Assembly (NCBI GenBank): GCA_026770025.1
Contig: JAMXDE010000042.1
Span: 248,001 to 312,000 of the forward strand
Reading direction: 5' to 3'
DNA: 64,000 bases
DNA from: Craspedostauros australis
Lineage: Eukaryota; Bacillariophyta; Bacillariophyceae; Mastogloiales; Achnanthaceae
Below, one piece after another: positions 1 to 11,878 of the stretch. A model generated the notes under the pieces. The model did not search any database, was not told the DNA's origin, and saw only the letters and a list, made by a program, of their open reading frames with translations. A program made the translations under genes and the position numbers. Numbering within the stretch: position 1 is the stretch's first letter; every line of letters begins with the position of its first letter.

Positions 1-1132
1 TGTCTGCGACTTTGTGTCGTGCCCTCCTTGATGCCTGTTTGCTCCTGTCAACGATACCGGTATTGGGATTTGTGGGAATGGAAATGTGAGCGTGTTGTTT
101 GCTTCCGATTCCTGCCGTGAAGCTCTGTGTTGCCAGTTTTGTGAGTTGACGAGTGAGAAAGTGTCTTGGCGACACCAAAGTAACATGTGTATCTCCCTCG
201 AGTCATGTGGTTGTGAAGACAACACTCTTCCAATTTTCTCCAATAACGTTAAAAAGACGTTATTGATGGCTTTTCCACGCTGGTCGTAAACCCTGAATCG
301 TGGCTTCTTCCTCACACTTTCGTGGAGTCGGAACAAGCACACACATTCAAGGACACAGACGTGATGGTCTTGTTGTTCCTTCACCTCGCCGCGTGATGGC
401 AATGACGCTGACCCCAACGGTGAGATCATGTGACAGTTGGCGTGCGTGTGTGTGTGCAGTAACGTTCGCAGACAAGAGTTCGTTCATCCTCGTGCCTGCA
501 CTTGTGGTTTGGGGGCATGGTGCTCGCAGGTACGAGCACGAGCAGGTCTCCCACGATGTCGCCAATGAGATGAAATGCGCGGCGTGCAGGTGGTGAATTC
601 GATGGTTGATTTAGGTACGTGCGTAGCATGCGTATCGCATCGTCGTGCAGGTGATGTGATGTGATGGAAGGACATCATGAAGCGTCTGCGTGAGACGAAA
701 ACGTGTCGCCTCTTTGCGGATCATTTGACTAGCATTCAGTTGGCGCGCCTTGCACGAAGGTTGCCCAGAGCAGAGGACACTAACGTGCCTTCCAGTCTTG
801 TGGAAGAATCGGCGATTCACAACGATTGCGCTGGTGTCCGAGTTGTCTTGAGCCATTACAATTGCGGTCGGCGCCAACTCAATCTTTGTAGAATACCTTG
901 GATGCCATGGCGAATGGCGCAAGGATGGTTGGAATATTCAGTCGGTCTGCTATGACATGGCCCTTTCACCAGAGCGCGTCTACATTTATTGATTCGGATT
1001 TGATGGATTGTTGTACGTACGTATGGTTCTGTCTCGAACGAACGAAAGGCTGAAGACAACAGTGCAACGGAGTGTTCCAAATGATCGCCCTCATGGAGAA
1101 CAGAGCTGAGCTCTGAATGCATGTGATCGCGA
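1..1132. other. Intergenic, no gene recognised
   Basis: Only short overlapping reading frames of about 60-100 codons on both strands are present, none with a recognisable motif, targeting peptide or convincing start. The right end is the 3' flank of the minus-strand membrane protein gene that stops at 1133. A TACG-rich patch (gtacgtacgta near 1013-1024) is the only local sequence peculiarity. Confidence 0.5.
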
Positions 1133-3167
1133 TCAATAGACCTCAAGATGATACCGATCCCGGAGCAACGGATCGGCGTTCACTCCCCAGTTGAGTTCGT
1201 AATCCATCAGGCGAGTCATCGAACCCGACCTCCAGTTCGCGGTGGTGTTGACGAGGTAAGCACGGATGGAGGTGGCATTGCTGAGAATGCTGGCCCAAAT
1301 GAAGTAGGTCGATCGCGCGTAACCGAGGATCTCCTTCTGCGCGTGCATGAGGAAGCAGAAATCTTGGACGGCGTCCTGATCGCCGATGACGCGAACTTCC
1401 AGATCGCGCGCCCGGAGTTCATACAGGAGGCTGTTGAGTGCCGTGTTGTTGTTGTTGTCGCCGTATTGACGCGTCGTGATGGCAATCTTGTCCCCTGCCT
1501 TCAAATGTGCAAATAATTCGTGTGCTATGCGTCGCGGTGCGAGATCTTCAAATCCGTGCCCAGCTGCATTCCTAAGCTCTGTTTGGAAGTTGCGGAAGTG
1601 CTGATAGAGTACGTAGGGATGTGGCGTAACATAGTAGGAGTACATCGGAGTGTGAGTGTTTCATTGTTTGCGACCGAAGAGCATGCACGCACGCAGAGAG
1701 GAGATTGTGAGAGGTGGGGCATGTGGACGCGGGCATGCAAGGTGCATCTTCATGTGTATCCATATCTTCCTCCTGTTTCATTGTATCCACGCTTTCCATG
1801 AGTAACTGTGCACACTGCGCGTGTCCAATGTAGAGAAAACATATCTACATGCATACACACACATATACATGCAAAGGACAGGACATGACCGACGCAAGCA
1901 AAGTTGCAATCGCTCTCGCACTTACCAGCACGTATTCATCCGGTTCCGGCAAGCGACGACAGCATGGATTGGCCTTTGGCGCCCTGGGTTCCGCCGCATT
2001 GACATCGAATGCCAAGAGTTGTCGCAACTGTCGGTAGTAGCGCCCCATCATTTTCCCGAGAGACATCGATTTGTGATGAAAGATCGGCGGTGGGTAAGGA
2101 TGCGCACTGAGGACCTGTTGGATGACTGTGGCATTGGTGTAGTTCTGCGATTTGACCGTGTTGTCGCCCTCCATCACGACCTTTTGGCGCCAAGGTCGAT
2201 TCGAAGACAGTTCATGAAAATGCTTCAAGGCGGCGGCGGCGGTCTCCGTGCTCTCCACGCTGTTGATGCCTGACAGTATCGTTTGATCGGCAACGCCATT
2301 GAGATCTCCCGAGAATTGGAAGTTGTACATGTCGTTGAGCTGCCCGCTGAGGCCTTCGTAGAAACTCCACTGTCTGGTCTGCGGGAAGCATCTGTGGAGG
2401 AAGATTTGGTTCCATTTCGTTTTGCCGCTATTGACTCTGCCGTTGCGCAGGATCTGGGGTTTCATCACGATCCTCGTTCTCATCTTGTAGGTTTCGTAGG
2501 CCCATAGCTGCACGCCCCTAGCATGCGCAATGTGGTTCATCACATTGCCGAGCTCACCCGACGAGTCCACGATGATGGTTCCGTCCACATCGAATGGTCC
2601 TGGATATGCGTTGGGGATGATGCCTTGCGATATGAGCAAGTCGGTGCTCGTTGCATTCGCTGTCTCGACACCATCAACGACAGCGGCGTCCTTTCTGAGA
2701 GGAAGTGGCGGGATCACCCTCGACGCCTTGGCCTCTTCCATGGACATCACGTTGTCAGAACGCCACCATGGAGGTATCAGAGGTGTCGGATCGTCGGGAA
2801 CATACGATGTTTCCGATTGCGATGCTGCTGGTTCATCGCTGCTAGTGATCGTTGCATTCGATGTCACCGTGACAGTGGACGCCGTGCTCATGAATGCGGT
2901 CGGAGCCGTGAAGTTGAAGACCTGCGTATCCAACGACGCAGCCACCAGACCAAACACCACCAGGATGGAAAGGTTCCTCCTGCTCCTGCGTCCCCATCGA
3001 GGCGTCGTCTCTTCGGTGGTGCTGTCGCCTGTCGGAAATTGGGTTGGACCGCCTTCGTTGGGCTCCGCCATCGTCTCCGTGTCGCGCTTGGCATTGGAGT
3101 CTGCATCTTCGCTCGCTGGGGCTCCTGCCTCTGCGGCTAGCCGCTTTGTCTTGTTTTTGCGAGCCAT
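1133..3167 (-). CDS. Type II membrane protein, glycosyltransferase-like, two exons
   Basis: Exon 1 is 3167-1926 and exon 2 is 1600-1133, joined across a 325-bp GT-AG intron (donor gtaagt at 1925, acceptor cag at 1603-1601), phase 0, giving 569 residues. The join restores a smooth EYVL-HFRNFQTEL segment. Residues 65-81 form one membrane span after a basic cytosolic tail, and several NxS/T sites follow, as in Golgi type II enzymes. GELGNVMNHIAHARG resembles the GxLGN segment of fucosyltransferase-like folds, and the C-terminal half has GDKIAITTR, a DFCFLMHAQKEILG block and RSTYFIWAS, reminiscent of nucleotide-sugar binding regions of GT11/O-FucT-like enzymes. The glycosyltransferase call is inference; the membrane topology is directly visible. 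The start (gccATGg) is good. It is transcribed away from the dioxygenase at 3725, so the 557-bp gap must hold both promoters. Confidence 0.72.
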
Positions 3168-3724
3168 GGCAAGGTCAATCTTGTCGCGTCTTGGGTTCCA
3201 GGATTCCGTGGGTGGTTGTGATTCAACGTGAGGAAGATTACTGTCTGGAGAGTATTTGGATGAATGGAGTCATACAGCAGAGCAGTCAGACAGCGTCAGC
3301 ACGATGTTGATGCTCTCTGGTCTTTTGGGTTCCAATCCACCTCTTTCGTGGATGTATGCACAAGGAAATCAGTTGATGGTCGTAGTCGTGCGTTGGGGAT
3401 AGTGCGCGGTGTGTGCGTTGCGGTGCAACTTGTGGCGGTCATGCCAGTTTTTGGTCTTTGTTGGCGCCATTGTTGTTCGAGACAATGAAAGAATGTGTTC
3501 GTGAGCCCGTTAAACCTTGAAATTCATTAACGTCCCTACTAGAACGTTCCAGAGACCACTTTGTTCTTTGACGGACAAACGGACAATATGTCACGTGTGA
3601 TGCCGCAAACCACAAATCGTGTTTTGCGCCCAATTGTTGTATCCAACACGATGCGATGGCAGGGCTCCATCAACTTCTCCATGATACTTCACCATGATGT
3701 CGACTACAACAGCAACAGAACTGG
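3168..3724. promoter_or_regulatory. Divergent promoter region
   Basis: This 557-bp gap separates two divergent genes and contains no credible coding region. Near the minus-strand gene it carries TCTGGAGAGTA (3244-3254), the reverse complement of a CTCCAGA-type element also seen just upstream of other genes in this window. Confidence 0.4.
3244..3254 (-). promoter_or_regulatory. CTCCAGA-type element upstream of the membrane protein gene
   Basis: On the minus strand this reads TACTCTCCAGA, 77 nt upstream of the ATG at 3167. Similar words lie 50-65 nt upstream of the SAM50-like (20974) and ABC transporter (25974) starts. A promoter role is inferred from recurrence and position only. Confidence 0.3.
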
Positions 3725-5617
3725 ATGGCCACAACAGACGGAGTATCCGCGCATATCAGTGCATACACAAGAGAAGGCGCAAGACCACAGCAGCAGCAGC
3801 AAGAAGGAGGAGACAGAGAGAGAACGTGGACGATGGTAGGCACCAGACGCTCCGTTTCCAGGTCTCGCCAGCTGTCGCATGCGATCAAGGAAGATGGAGA
3901 CGACGGCGAGACCGCATCAAGCATGCACATTGCCGCCGACGACGTTGTGAGCGACCTCGCCAGTGCGTCAGCTGCTGCCCCGAGGCGTTCCAGTCGCAAC
4001 CGCAACTCCATTCGTCTCTCGGGTGGGTTCTGTCCCAGTTTCTACAGGAATCTGAACACCCTGTTCTTCGACGCGCAGCAATCTGCTGATGACGAAGCTG
4101 ATCCGCAGCGTGGACGTCCACGGGATGGCAAGGCAGTGTCGTCGTCTTTTCACACCGAGTGCAGTTCGCCGCGCACGAGCGCGAGGAGGCGGTCACCAAA
4201 GAGACGGCTCGAACATGGCCATGGCCGCGATCATAGTCATGATTCTGACCGCGATCGTGATATTCCAAACAATCAACGACAACAGGGACAACAGCAACCG
4301 CCCAAGAAGCTGGTCGAAGAGGCATCATCGATACTGCCATCTCTGGCATCGCTGGATGTCCGCAAGGTCCACGCTGATCCTGCCATCTACGTCATTGACA
4401 ACTTCCTCACCCCGTCCGAATTGGAGTTCTTTGATCATGCCATCCTGGGCTGCACTTTCCAACAGAGCTTCGTCGATAACATGAACCACAGTGGTGGCGA
4501 GGACAGTGGCGATGGTATCGACAATGATACAGCGAATGATGGTGAGAGAAGAAATGTGTCGAGGAGTGGCGATGCAGCGAGCATGGGGACTGCGGAGGAA
4601 GACATCGAGGCAGCGCCCAGCTTGCACTCGGAGTGCTCGCAATCATCCACCGATGCAAGCGCGTGCGCAGATTCCCAGCGGCACGCGAATGCAAATGCGA
4701 CCGCGCATCGACCGTCACCGAAGAAGCAGCGATGTCGTTCACGCAGGAGGCAGCAAGGTAGGACGCTCGTCGATAAATCGCACCGCACGTCGACGTTCTT
4801 CGCATTCGGCAAGCTGCACAACCGAAGGGTAGCCTCCCTGGAGCAAAGGATCGCATCCATGCTCGGTTGCTGGGTGCATCAGATCGAGGCGTTGCAGCTC
4901 GTGCGGTACAAGCCGGGCCAGTTCTTCGGTCTTCACCATGATATGGGGAATCTGCTGGAGGACGGGACAGTCGCGTTGCCTGCGAAGGACCTGAACGTCA
5001 AACGAAGGCTTGTCACGCTCTTCATTTACTTGAACACGTTGGCGCCGGAACAGGGTGGCTGCACTTACTTTCCCAACTGCGCCAGCGATGCAGCCGCAAC
5101 GAAGCGCGGCGTCAACGATAAACCGACGCAGCGTCACGAAAAGGCGCAGCACAGCGAGGATTTCGAGAGTATGCCCTCGCATGCCCTTCTACCATCGCGC
5201 ACGAGCACACGCTTGAAAGAGAGGCGAAGAAAACAGCGGCAGATTGAGAAATTGAAGTCGGAAAAGAGGAAGCAATCAGACAACGCACGGTTGCAAATGC
5301 GGAAGCAACCACCGGGCCTACGGGTTCATCCCAAGCGAGGCAGGGCCGTGCTGTGGTCGAACGTCACCCAGGACGGGAAGCCAGATCCCAGGACCATCCA
5401 TGCTGGTGAGCCCGTCATCGAGGCAAAGATCACGACGCGCAACCATAGCGGAACGGCCGACACAAAAGAGAAGCTTGACGGGTGTCCAAAACTGCCGAAC
5501 CACGGCGAATCGAAGCCTCAACTTGATGCGAGACGAGCTGCGGAGACAGAGTCCATCGCCATCGAAACGGGTACTGCCATCAAGTATGGGCTCAACATCT
5601 GGATTTGCGAAGAGTAG
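3725..5617 (+). CDS. Prolyl 4-hydroxylase-type 2-oxoglutarate/Fe(II) dioxygenase
   Basis: This 630-residue intronless protein carries the full P4H catalytic set: H404-H405-D406 as the HxD iron motif (in FFGLHHDMG), the distal iron ligand H559 in TIHAGEPV, and K620 in KYGLNIWI to bind 2-oxoglutarate. RLVTLFIYLNTL and GGCTYFPNC are the usual core strands. Family members hydroxylate proline in structural or regulatory proteins using O2 and 2-oxoglutarate. Oddities are an N-terminal basic Arg/Ser-rich extension of about 200 residues, an acidic/Ser-rich insert (about 260-340), and two inserts inside the catalytic domain: one of about 80 residues after GGCTYFPNC and one of about 55 between HAGEPV and KYGLN. 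No signal peptide or membrane span is visible, so a nuclear or cytosolic location is more likely than the ER/Golgi place of classic collagen-type enzymes. The enzyme class is secure; the substrate is unknown. Confidence 0.87.
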   Translation: MATTDGVSAHISAYTREGARPQQQQQEGGDRERTWTMVGTRRSVSRSRQLSHAIKEDGDDGETASSMHIAADDVVSDLASASAAAPRRSSRNRNSIRLSGGFCPSFYRNLNTLFFDAQQSADDEADPQRGRPRDGKAVSSSFHTECSSPRTSARRRSPKRRLEHGHGRDHSHDSDRDRDIPNNQRQQGQQQPPKKLVEEASSILPSLASLDVRKVHADPAIYVIDNFLTPSELEFFDHAILGCTFQQSFVDNMNHSGGEDSGDGIDNDTANDGERRNVSRSGDAASMGTAEEDIEAAPSLHSECSQSSTDASACADSQRHANANATAHRPSPKKQRCRSRRRQQGRTLVDKSHRTSTFFAFGKLHNRRVASLEQRIASMLGCWVHQIEALQLVRYKPGQFFGLHHDMGNLLEDGTVALPAKDLNVKRRLVTLFIYLNTLAPEQGGCTYFPNCASDAAATKRGVNDKPTQRHEKAQHSEDFESMPSHALLPSRTSTRLKERRRKQRQIEKLKSEKRKQSDNARLQMRKQPPGLRVHPKRGRAVLWSNVTQDGKPDPRTIHAGEPVIEAKITTRNHSGTADTKEKLDGCPKLPNHGESKPQLDARRAAETESIAIETGTAIKYGLNIWICEE

Positions 5618-7374
5618 AGCACGGCGTTGGGAAGAGGAGTGGTGACATTTATGGTGCGATGTGCGATGGTGCAGATAGGGAGTGAGTGGACGAGTGAGTG
5701 AGAGAAAGCAAAATGGTATCACACAAGCAGGTTGTCGTTTTTTGGTACACTCCAGCATGCTCACCAATACCAGTGCGTGTTGGGCACGAACAGAAAAAGT
5801 GGAGGAGTGTGACGGTCTCGCAAGCCTTGCAGGCATGTCCTCTGATGTCATTTCATGGCGCTCATCAAATCTTCTCTTTTGTGCTGGTGCCACTCCATTC
5901 GAATCGTTTCAACTTCATTCAATCGTGAACACAGCGTACGTGTATGGCGCCACCACACTTGGATTCACTCCGACTTCTTGCTCGAAATCTGGCGGGAGCG
6001 TCGAAGGTGGTTTGGTCAGGGAGGTGTGAACGGAGACGTGAACGGAGGTACTATTGTCGAATTAGCATTCACTCCAACTCGCTTTTCACTTCTAATCTGC
6101 TGATCCTCACCCAAGATGGTGGTGCCTTCCGGTCCGTTCCTGAGGAGGTTCCTCGGTCTGTTCGACGAATAGGGGGTGCCTTCTGTGCACAACTGCCATT
6201 GTCCTCGTTCCATACAGTGCAACAGATGCCTGTGCGTGATACTACGCTCTGCACGAAGTCAGTGCTCTCCACGCGAGCATGGCCAAGCGCCGACCACTCA
6301 CTTGCACGTACTCCCTGGAGTCGGGCCAGTGCAGAGGATGCACCATGGACACGCGGAAACCTACTACCTCACGGGGCGGGGAAGATAAAAGCAAGATCGA
6401 TCAGGGATTAGCCTCAGCTCCACGAAGCAGTCGCAACCGATTTGTTTGACAGGCTCTGGTGGCGCTCAGTTTCTGTGTTCCAGGACAAGGCATCTCTTCT
6501 TTCTGTCAGCGCCAAAGTCTTGAATCCCATCAACCAGTTTGGTCGGCTAATGATGTTTGAGACTTCATGGACTGGTGCGAGTGTTGCCGTGAAATGGAGG
6601 GCGCTTTCTTCTCTGTTGGTGCCTGTTCGCAAAATCCGGCTTGCAAGGCCGATCGAGCGCAGAAAGCGAAGCCTCACTGAATGATGTGTGTTCTTTGCAT
6701 CTTCGCTTGGTATCATTTCGGATGCTAAGTCGCGCTACGAGTTGTCTTTTGCGGCTCGAAGCCTCACGCCGTGCGGGCTATCACTCTTATCCGTACACTG
6801 CGCCAAGATTTATCATGATGCGGCGATCGGCTTCGCGCGTGATCGAGTACTACCTCATCATACTTCGCTGCAAGGTTGGAGAAATGTCAAGTCCTCCTGC
6901 GTTTGCATTTTGTCACTCGGTTGACGCAGACAAGGGCTACTATGTGAGCTACTCTACAGATTAGCGAAGGCTGCAGAGCACACACTCGTCTTTATGCCCC
7001 CGAAGGCCTCCATCGCATGGGGGCACTGTGGTACGCTTATACCAGAGTCCTGTGCTACTGCCGCACCCGCCTCTACCAAGCTGGGGTTCCTCGTCTGGTA
7101 CTGCGACAAGTTCTCACCAACATGCGATGGACACGGCGGAGAGGGGCAACGGCTTGACAATTCTCGAATTCTTCCCCGCGGCAACAACCTGCGCCTCCTC
7201 TTCATCACAAGGATGGCCAAGGCGTTGGCGCGGTGCTTCTTCGTGCCCCACCACATGCCGCCTCCTTCCCTTCGCTGTTTGGGGAAGGAAGAAAGCGATT
7301 CAGGCATGGGTAGGGCTGGTTGTACAGGTGCAGATGCTCGAACACTTCTACTGCATACGCCGATTCGCGAAGGT
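5618..7374. other. Intergenic between convergent genes, no gene recognised
   Basis: About 1.76 kb between the stop of the dioxygenase and the stop of the minus-strand NAD(P)-binding gene. Open frames here reach about 155 codons but show no motif, targeting peptide or compositional signal of coding. I see no tRNA or clear repeat. Confidence 0.45.
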
Positions 7375-8692
7375 TCATGCCACTTGCACGAACTGCCCAG
7401 TTGCTATGCCCCAAACAATGAATGCAAAAGCTGCCACAGAAGGTAGCGGCCGCAGGTATTGCGATTTGTTGTTCAATGCGCCTTCCCAGATTGGTGCTGT
7501 GGATTCATGCGTGGCATCATCACGGCTGATGCTACCGGGGTCGATGAATGCCTCCATCGCATTTACTTCCTTGGTTGAACGTGATGGCGGCGCGGATGCT
7601 GGCGCCTGCGCTGTGTCATCTGCTGGTGGCGATGACCGATCCAATTCCTTTTGGTTCCTTGCAGTGATCTCACGACTCACCAGTCCATCCACCCTCTCAA
7701 TCTCTCCTGTCCCGTCGACAAAGATCATGTTGTCGTACAGCACGGGCTTCCCATTGGAATCGAAGAAGCCCTGTCGTCGGTCACCCACCATGTCCCGATC
7801 GACCATGCCGAGCGCACCGGCGGCAATAACACGGGCTGCGATCGCCACATCGACAGGTGAACTGAATAGCATCTTTCCCAGCCAGTCCTCCACCGGTGCT
7901 GAAGATAGACCCCTGAGGAAGTCGTTGGTGCGCACGTAGCTCCTGGCAGGTGGTGATTCCACGACGCAGCGATATAGCTTGCCAAGCACCGGAAATCGCT
8001 TGCCGCCGTACACCAGCTGAGGTCCGATGACGATGGCTCCGTCTTTTCCGAACGCGCTGCACGCCGCGTGTTCTGCTTGCCGTTTCCCATCCAAGTATCC
8101 CTCGATGGGGCCCTCGAGCGCCTTGGCGGCCTCGTAGCTCACGGAAACAAAGACGAAGTGCCGGGCACCTGCTGCTTGCGCGATATCAACGATGATTTCA
8201 TTGACCCTCCCATTTTCGTACCGCAACCTATCGTCATCAAAGCCAAGGCCGAAGAGCTGGATCCATTCTTCGGTTGGGTCCACATTGCCCACGCAACTGA
8301 CTGCTGCATCGACGCTTCCGATGGAGGCGAGCAACTCCTCTTGACTGTTTCTCTCCAAGCTTGGGCTTCGCGCCTCCGCCTCCCCCTCTTTTTTCCCGTT
8401 GATGTTGTCGGTGTTGCTGTTTGATTGTTGGATCGGAAATCGTGTGGGAGATCCAAAGCACCCTGTTAGCCCATTCTCCTTCTTGACAGTAGTAGGAGGC
8501 AGGCTTGCCGCTGCAGGAGACTGACACCACATCGCATCCGCACTCAACGAGCTGTTTGCACACTCGGCGTCCAACGAATCCAGACCCGCCGAAGACCACC
8601 ACGTTGAACGCACAAGCCAAGTGCCATCGGACGGTTAGAAGAGCAATGTCGATGATGGCACGAAGAAACATGCTGAAAGGAATGAAAGCCAT
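7375..8692 (-). CDS. Plastid-targeted NAD(P)-binding epimerase-like (atypical SDR) protein, frame broken once
   Basis: The 5' part (8692 down to about 8400) encodes a hydrophobic leader ending in LACA|FN (A28/F29), an ASAF-like plastid cleavage motif, then VVVFGGSGFVGRRVC with the GxxGxxG dinucleotide-binding loop at 35-41. The 3' part (about 8450 down to 7375) continues in another frame with LASIGSVDAAVSCVGN, ARHFVFVSVSYEAA and LVYGGKRF, the expected order for NDUFA9/At1g32220-like atypical SDR proteins, and ends with a membrane span (PSVAAFAFIVWGIATG). No usable GT-AG intron lies between the halves, because GAxWANRVLWIS is conserved-looking and no GT follows it. The switch amounts to one extra nucleotide (or two missing) in a low-complexity stretch with runs at 8382-8386 and 8389-8394. 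It may be an assembly error or a real disruption. Plants use relatives in plastoglobules or thylakoids. Confidence 0.7.
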
Positions 8693-8725
8693 GACTTCAA
8701 TGTTACGCTGGCGTGCAGGAAGTTT

Positions 8726-8748
8726 CCAGAGAGTACTGATGGAGAGTG
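8726..8748 (-). promoter_or_regulatory. CTCTCCA / AGTACTCTCTGG elements upstream of the epimerase-like gene
   Basis: On the minus strand a CACTCTCCAT word is followed by AGTACTCTCTGG, 34-56 nt upstream of the ATG at 8692. It is similar in sequence and position to the CTCCAGA elements before other genes in the window; the role is inferred. Confidence 0.28.
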
Positions 8749-11700
8749 CTGAAATCGCTCATGTTCGTGCTGGCGGACGTTCATGGTCGCTCATGCATTC
8801 ATGCGTGCATGTTGGTGGTGGGGGTGGTGCTGCTGCTGCTTTTGCTGCTGGTGTCCCTGGTGTCGATGTCGTCATCGTGGATGTTGCTGTTCTGTTGCGC
8901 TTTCGTTGTCGTGCGTGATCTGCACGTTCCGTTTCCACGAAAGATACTTTTTCGCATATCACAGGCTAAGATCGAAGTTAGGAAGTTGTTGCAACAGGAT
9001 CACCAAACATTCGCGACAACCAGGAACGGATCGAACTGTCTCTCCAGAGAGCGTTCGCACTAACGTTCCACCCTTTGGGAGTATTTGATGGCGCTCTTTT
9101 GCAAGGCTTCACTGGTATAACACGAGTATGGAATTTTACTCCACCAGACAACGTCATCCTTTCACGCAAGACCCAGCAAATTTCGAGAAGGTGGCGCGGA
9201 TATCATCACCGGTGTCAATGCTGGTAGCGCTGCCGCTGGGATGGATTGGATGTGGATGATGCAGCAATTGCAGTGGCGCGGGGACGAGCACGAGCACGAG
9301 TACGTACAACCGGAAGCAAGGGATGTTGAAGGAGAGTTCAGCGGTCGATCTTTGACACTTGTTTTGGAGCCAGACTCCGATCCCTCCTCTCGTTTCTGCC
9401 GCCCTCTGGAGGAGAACCGACATCTCGTGCATCTCCGTTCTCTGGAAAGCTCACTGCGCGACCATTCAGACTCCCGAGAACGGCATGGGGCAACCAGGGC
9501 AATGCCAAGGTGCAGCAAAAGGAAGAAAAAGCAGGACGCCAATAGCGTCCAGAATGAGGATTTCTGGCATGCCCGAAGCATCGTGCCTGATCGTAGGATG
9601 TGGGGGGACAGATGTCACGATGCCCGTGGGTGAACTTTCGATTGCCTTTCTGTTCGCCAAAATTGGATCAGATGTACCACCCCCCATGGCGGAGCATCGA
9701 TTCACAGAGAGTTCGTTCACGACAGAGAAGGATCCCTGCAGCTCTGACGGTCTTTCACAAGAAGCCATGGCTCCTTGGATTTATTGCAACAAGAACTGCT
9801 GCAGCATACACCGAGGTCGCATGTGATGTTGACCTCCAGCGTTGACTTCTGACGTTTATCTGCCATCGCGCTGCGTCGTCACTTTTCGGACAGAGGTATA
9901 AACACCTCTTCGGGAGTCCTACGATTGGGGATGTGCGTGTTGTCGATTTTCTGAGTTACACGATCATGCGTCCATTCGGACCTTCACGGCCCACCAATTA
10001 TTAGACGAGTGCAAGTATTTATACTCGGAGTGCAGCACACACGCGCTGACACATCGGTGCATCCTGCATCATGTGTGCGTTTACCGATTATCTGCCTCCG
10101 CGTTGGTCGGCAAAGGCTTGGGAGAAGTACACGTGGAGTCTGGCAGAAATCGCAAAGTGAAGCATTTGGGTACGAGTAGTTGCACGATACAGAGACTCGA
10201 TACCGCCTTGCGCCAACAAACACGATCCCATGGTGGTGATGGGGCATGAGCGTTGTTGGTGATCGCCACCGTTCGGAGCATCGGGACCATCATCCAGCGC
10301 AAATACAATTGCGAAATCGAGTCGGGTACTCAGAAGTCTTCCAAATCTCGTTGACACATCTTGTAGTGATGATAGCGCAAGTTTGGACACGTTCCGCCTT
10401 TCGGTTTCCGACTACAAACGCCCAGCAAGCTCTCTCAGAATTGTCACGGCCTTCGGTTGATCGTTTTCATATGTTCGTCACGTGCGGTGAGGTTCTGAGA
10501 GCAATTGCAACTCCAGTGTGGTTCGCAATGCACAGAACAGAAAGGCATTTTCTTCCTCTCTCCATTTTGTCTCTCCCCTCGGTGGGGGAGAAGCGTCATC
10601 GCCCCGCACAACGAGCATGTGCGCACGTCGTTGTCGCACACCCATCCACGCCACGCTCGCCCGGCACCTCATTGCATTTATACCCCTCGCGCTCTGTTCC
10701 GCTCTGCTCTGTTCTATTTTGTTCGACTCGCAGTGACTCGTACCTGCGCCACGGGCAGTGTGTAGTACCGACAGTGATGTGGCGCGATTGTGGTAGGCAT
10801 GGTACCTTGCCCATCCCTCCCACTGTTGTGCACAAGCGCGGCGGGAAGCTCTGAAGCTGTCACTCCAGACATACCAGTGACGTAGTATCTGATGGCCCGG
10901 TACGACAAGGAGCCCAAATAGTTATCGGGGGGACAAATCAACCACCGCCGCAGTCGAAACGCGATTCTCTATTTGCACGAAAGAACTTTGTGGCCACATC
11001 TCCACCCCACGCACTCCCCACTGCGAAGCATGCTATTTGTACTCGTCCTCGTACTCGCACCACACCAGAACGAGGACATGTGGGTGCGGGCGTTAATTCG
11101 TTCATGAGGCGGCGCAAAACGACCGTGCGGCATGAGCACATGTGCAACACATACGAGCACTCCACTCTCCAGAGTATCGGTGTCTGGAATTGTCTACGCC
11201 GAGTGTATTTGTTTGGCGCGTTTGATGTGCGATGCCATGCGAGCCAACGCTCCCGAGCATAGCCTCCTCCAGTTACCCGCGTTGCGACGCTTTGCAGGTG
11301 CGGATAAAGGGACGAGAGACGCGAGCAAGTTTTCGCGCAAGGATCGTGATCGCAGCGGCCAATCACCCCAGGCACCTGGGCGCACTTGGGTCTGGGGCAA
11401 CAGCGACCGCGGATGTGGAAGGACAAAACAACATTATTGCTTCAAGTTGAATACGTTTCCTCTCATGGAGCACTTTTCGCGCTTCTTGGCCGTCAAGCGT
11501 TCTTCCCCCAAACGGTTGCACCGCCGAACAAGTTTGTAGGTGATGTGATGCTCCTTCGGTCGGAACTCCCAATTCTCCACGCACATCGAGTGTTCGGATC
11601 AAGAACTGTCCACCACAGGAGATCTGATGACTCTGTCGGTTTCGATTGTCGTGCTGTCGGTCGGGTTGTCATAAAAAGCATTGTGGGCTTGGTGAGAGGA

Positions 11701-11796
11701 TACCATCTGCAAACCAACAGGATTACATACCCCAGGCAGCTTGATGTTGCAGTCCATCATATACCCGCACCCGCGCCCGCACCCTCAGCCTCACCC

Positions 11797-11803
11797 GTAC
11801 TCG
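11797..11803 (+). promoter_or_regulatory. GTACTCG element upstream of the Asn-rich protein gene
   Basis: GTACTCG lies 76 nt before the ATG at 11879 and is followed by a degenerate run of TCGAA/CTCGAA words. The same word in either orientation precedes several other starts here. It supports the downstream ATG as the true start, since otherwise it would lie inside the coding region. Confidence 0.3.
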
Positions 11804-11878
11804 AATTCGAACTCGAACTCGTGCCCCAAACCCTATCGCATCTTTCCATTGCACAACTCATTGACGTGGAATGAAACC

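Larger units (their letters stand above)
8693..11878. other. Long divergent intergenic region
   Basis: About 3.2 kb between divergent genes. It holds a GGT/GCT-rich simple repeat near 8812-8862, a palindromic ACTCTCCAGAGT (11164-11175), GTACGAGT at about 10154-10161 and ACTCGTAC near 10737. Reading frames such as 9581-9162 (-) begin with a signal-peptide-like stretch but have no further support. The right end (11744-11878) is the in-frame 5' flank of the next gene. Confidence 0.4.

Noticed and set aside
8380-8450. Possible programmed frameshift in the epimerase-like gene
   Set aside because: No canonical slippery heptamer is in phase with the upstream frame, and the required shift is +1 in low-complexity DNA; an indel is simpler.
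9162-9581. Minus-strand frame beginning with a signal-peptide-like hydrophobic stretch
   Set aside because: After the leader the sequence is Arg/Ser/Cys-rich without motif, and another frame through the same bases also gives a hydrophobic stretch, so base composition explains it.
10246-10854. 202-codon plus-strand frame
   Set aside because: No family, motif or coding-like composition; contains low-complexity CTCTGTTC-type DNA.
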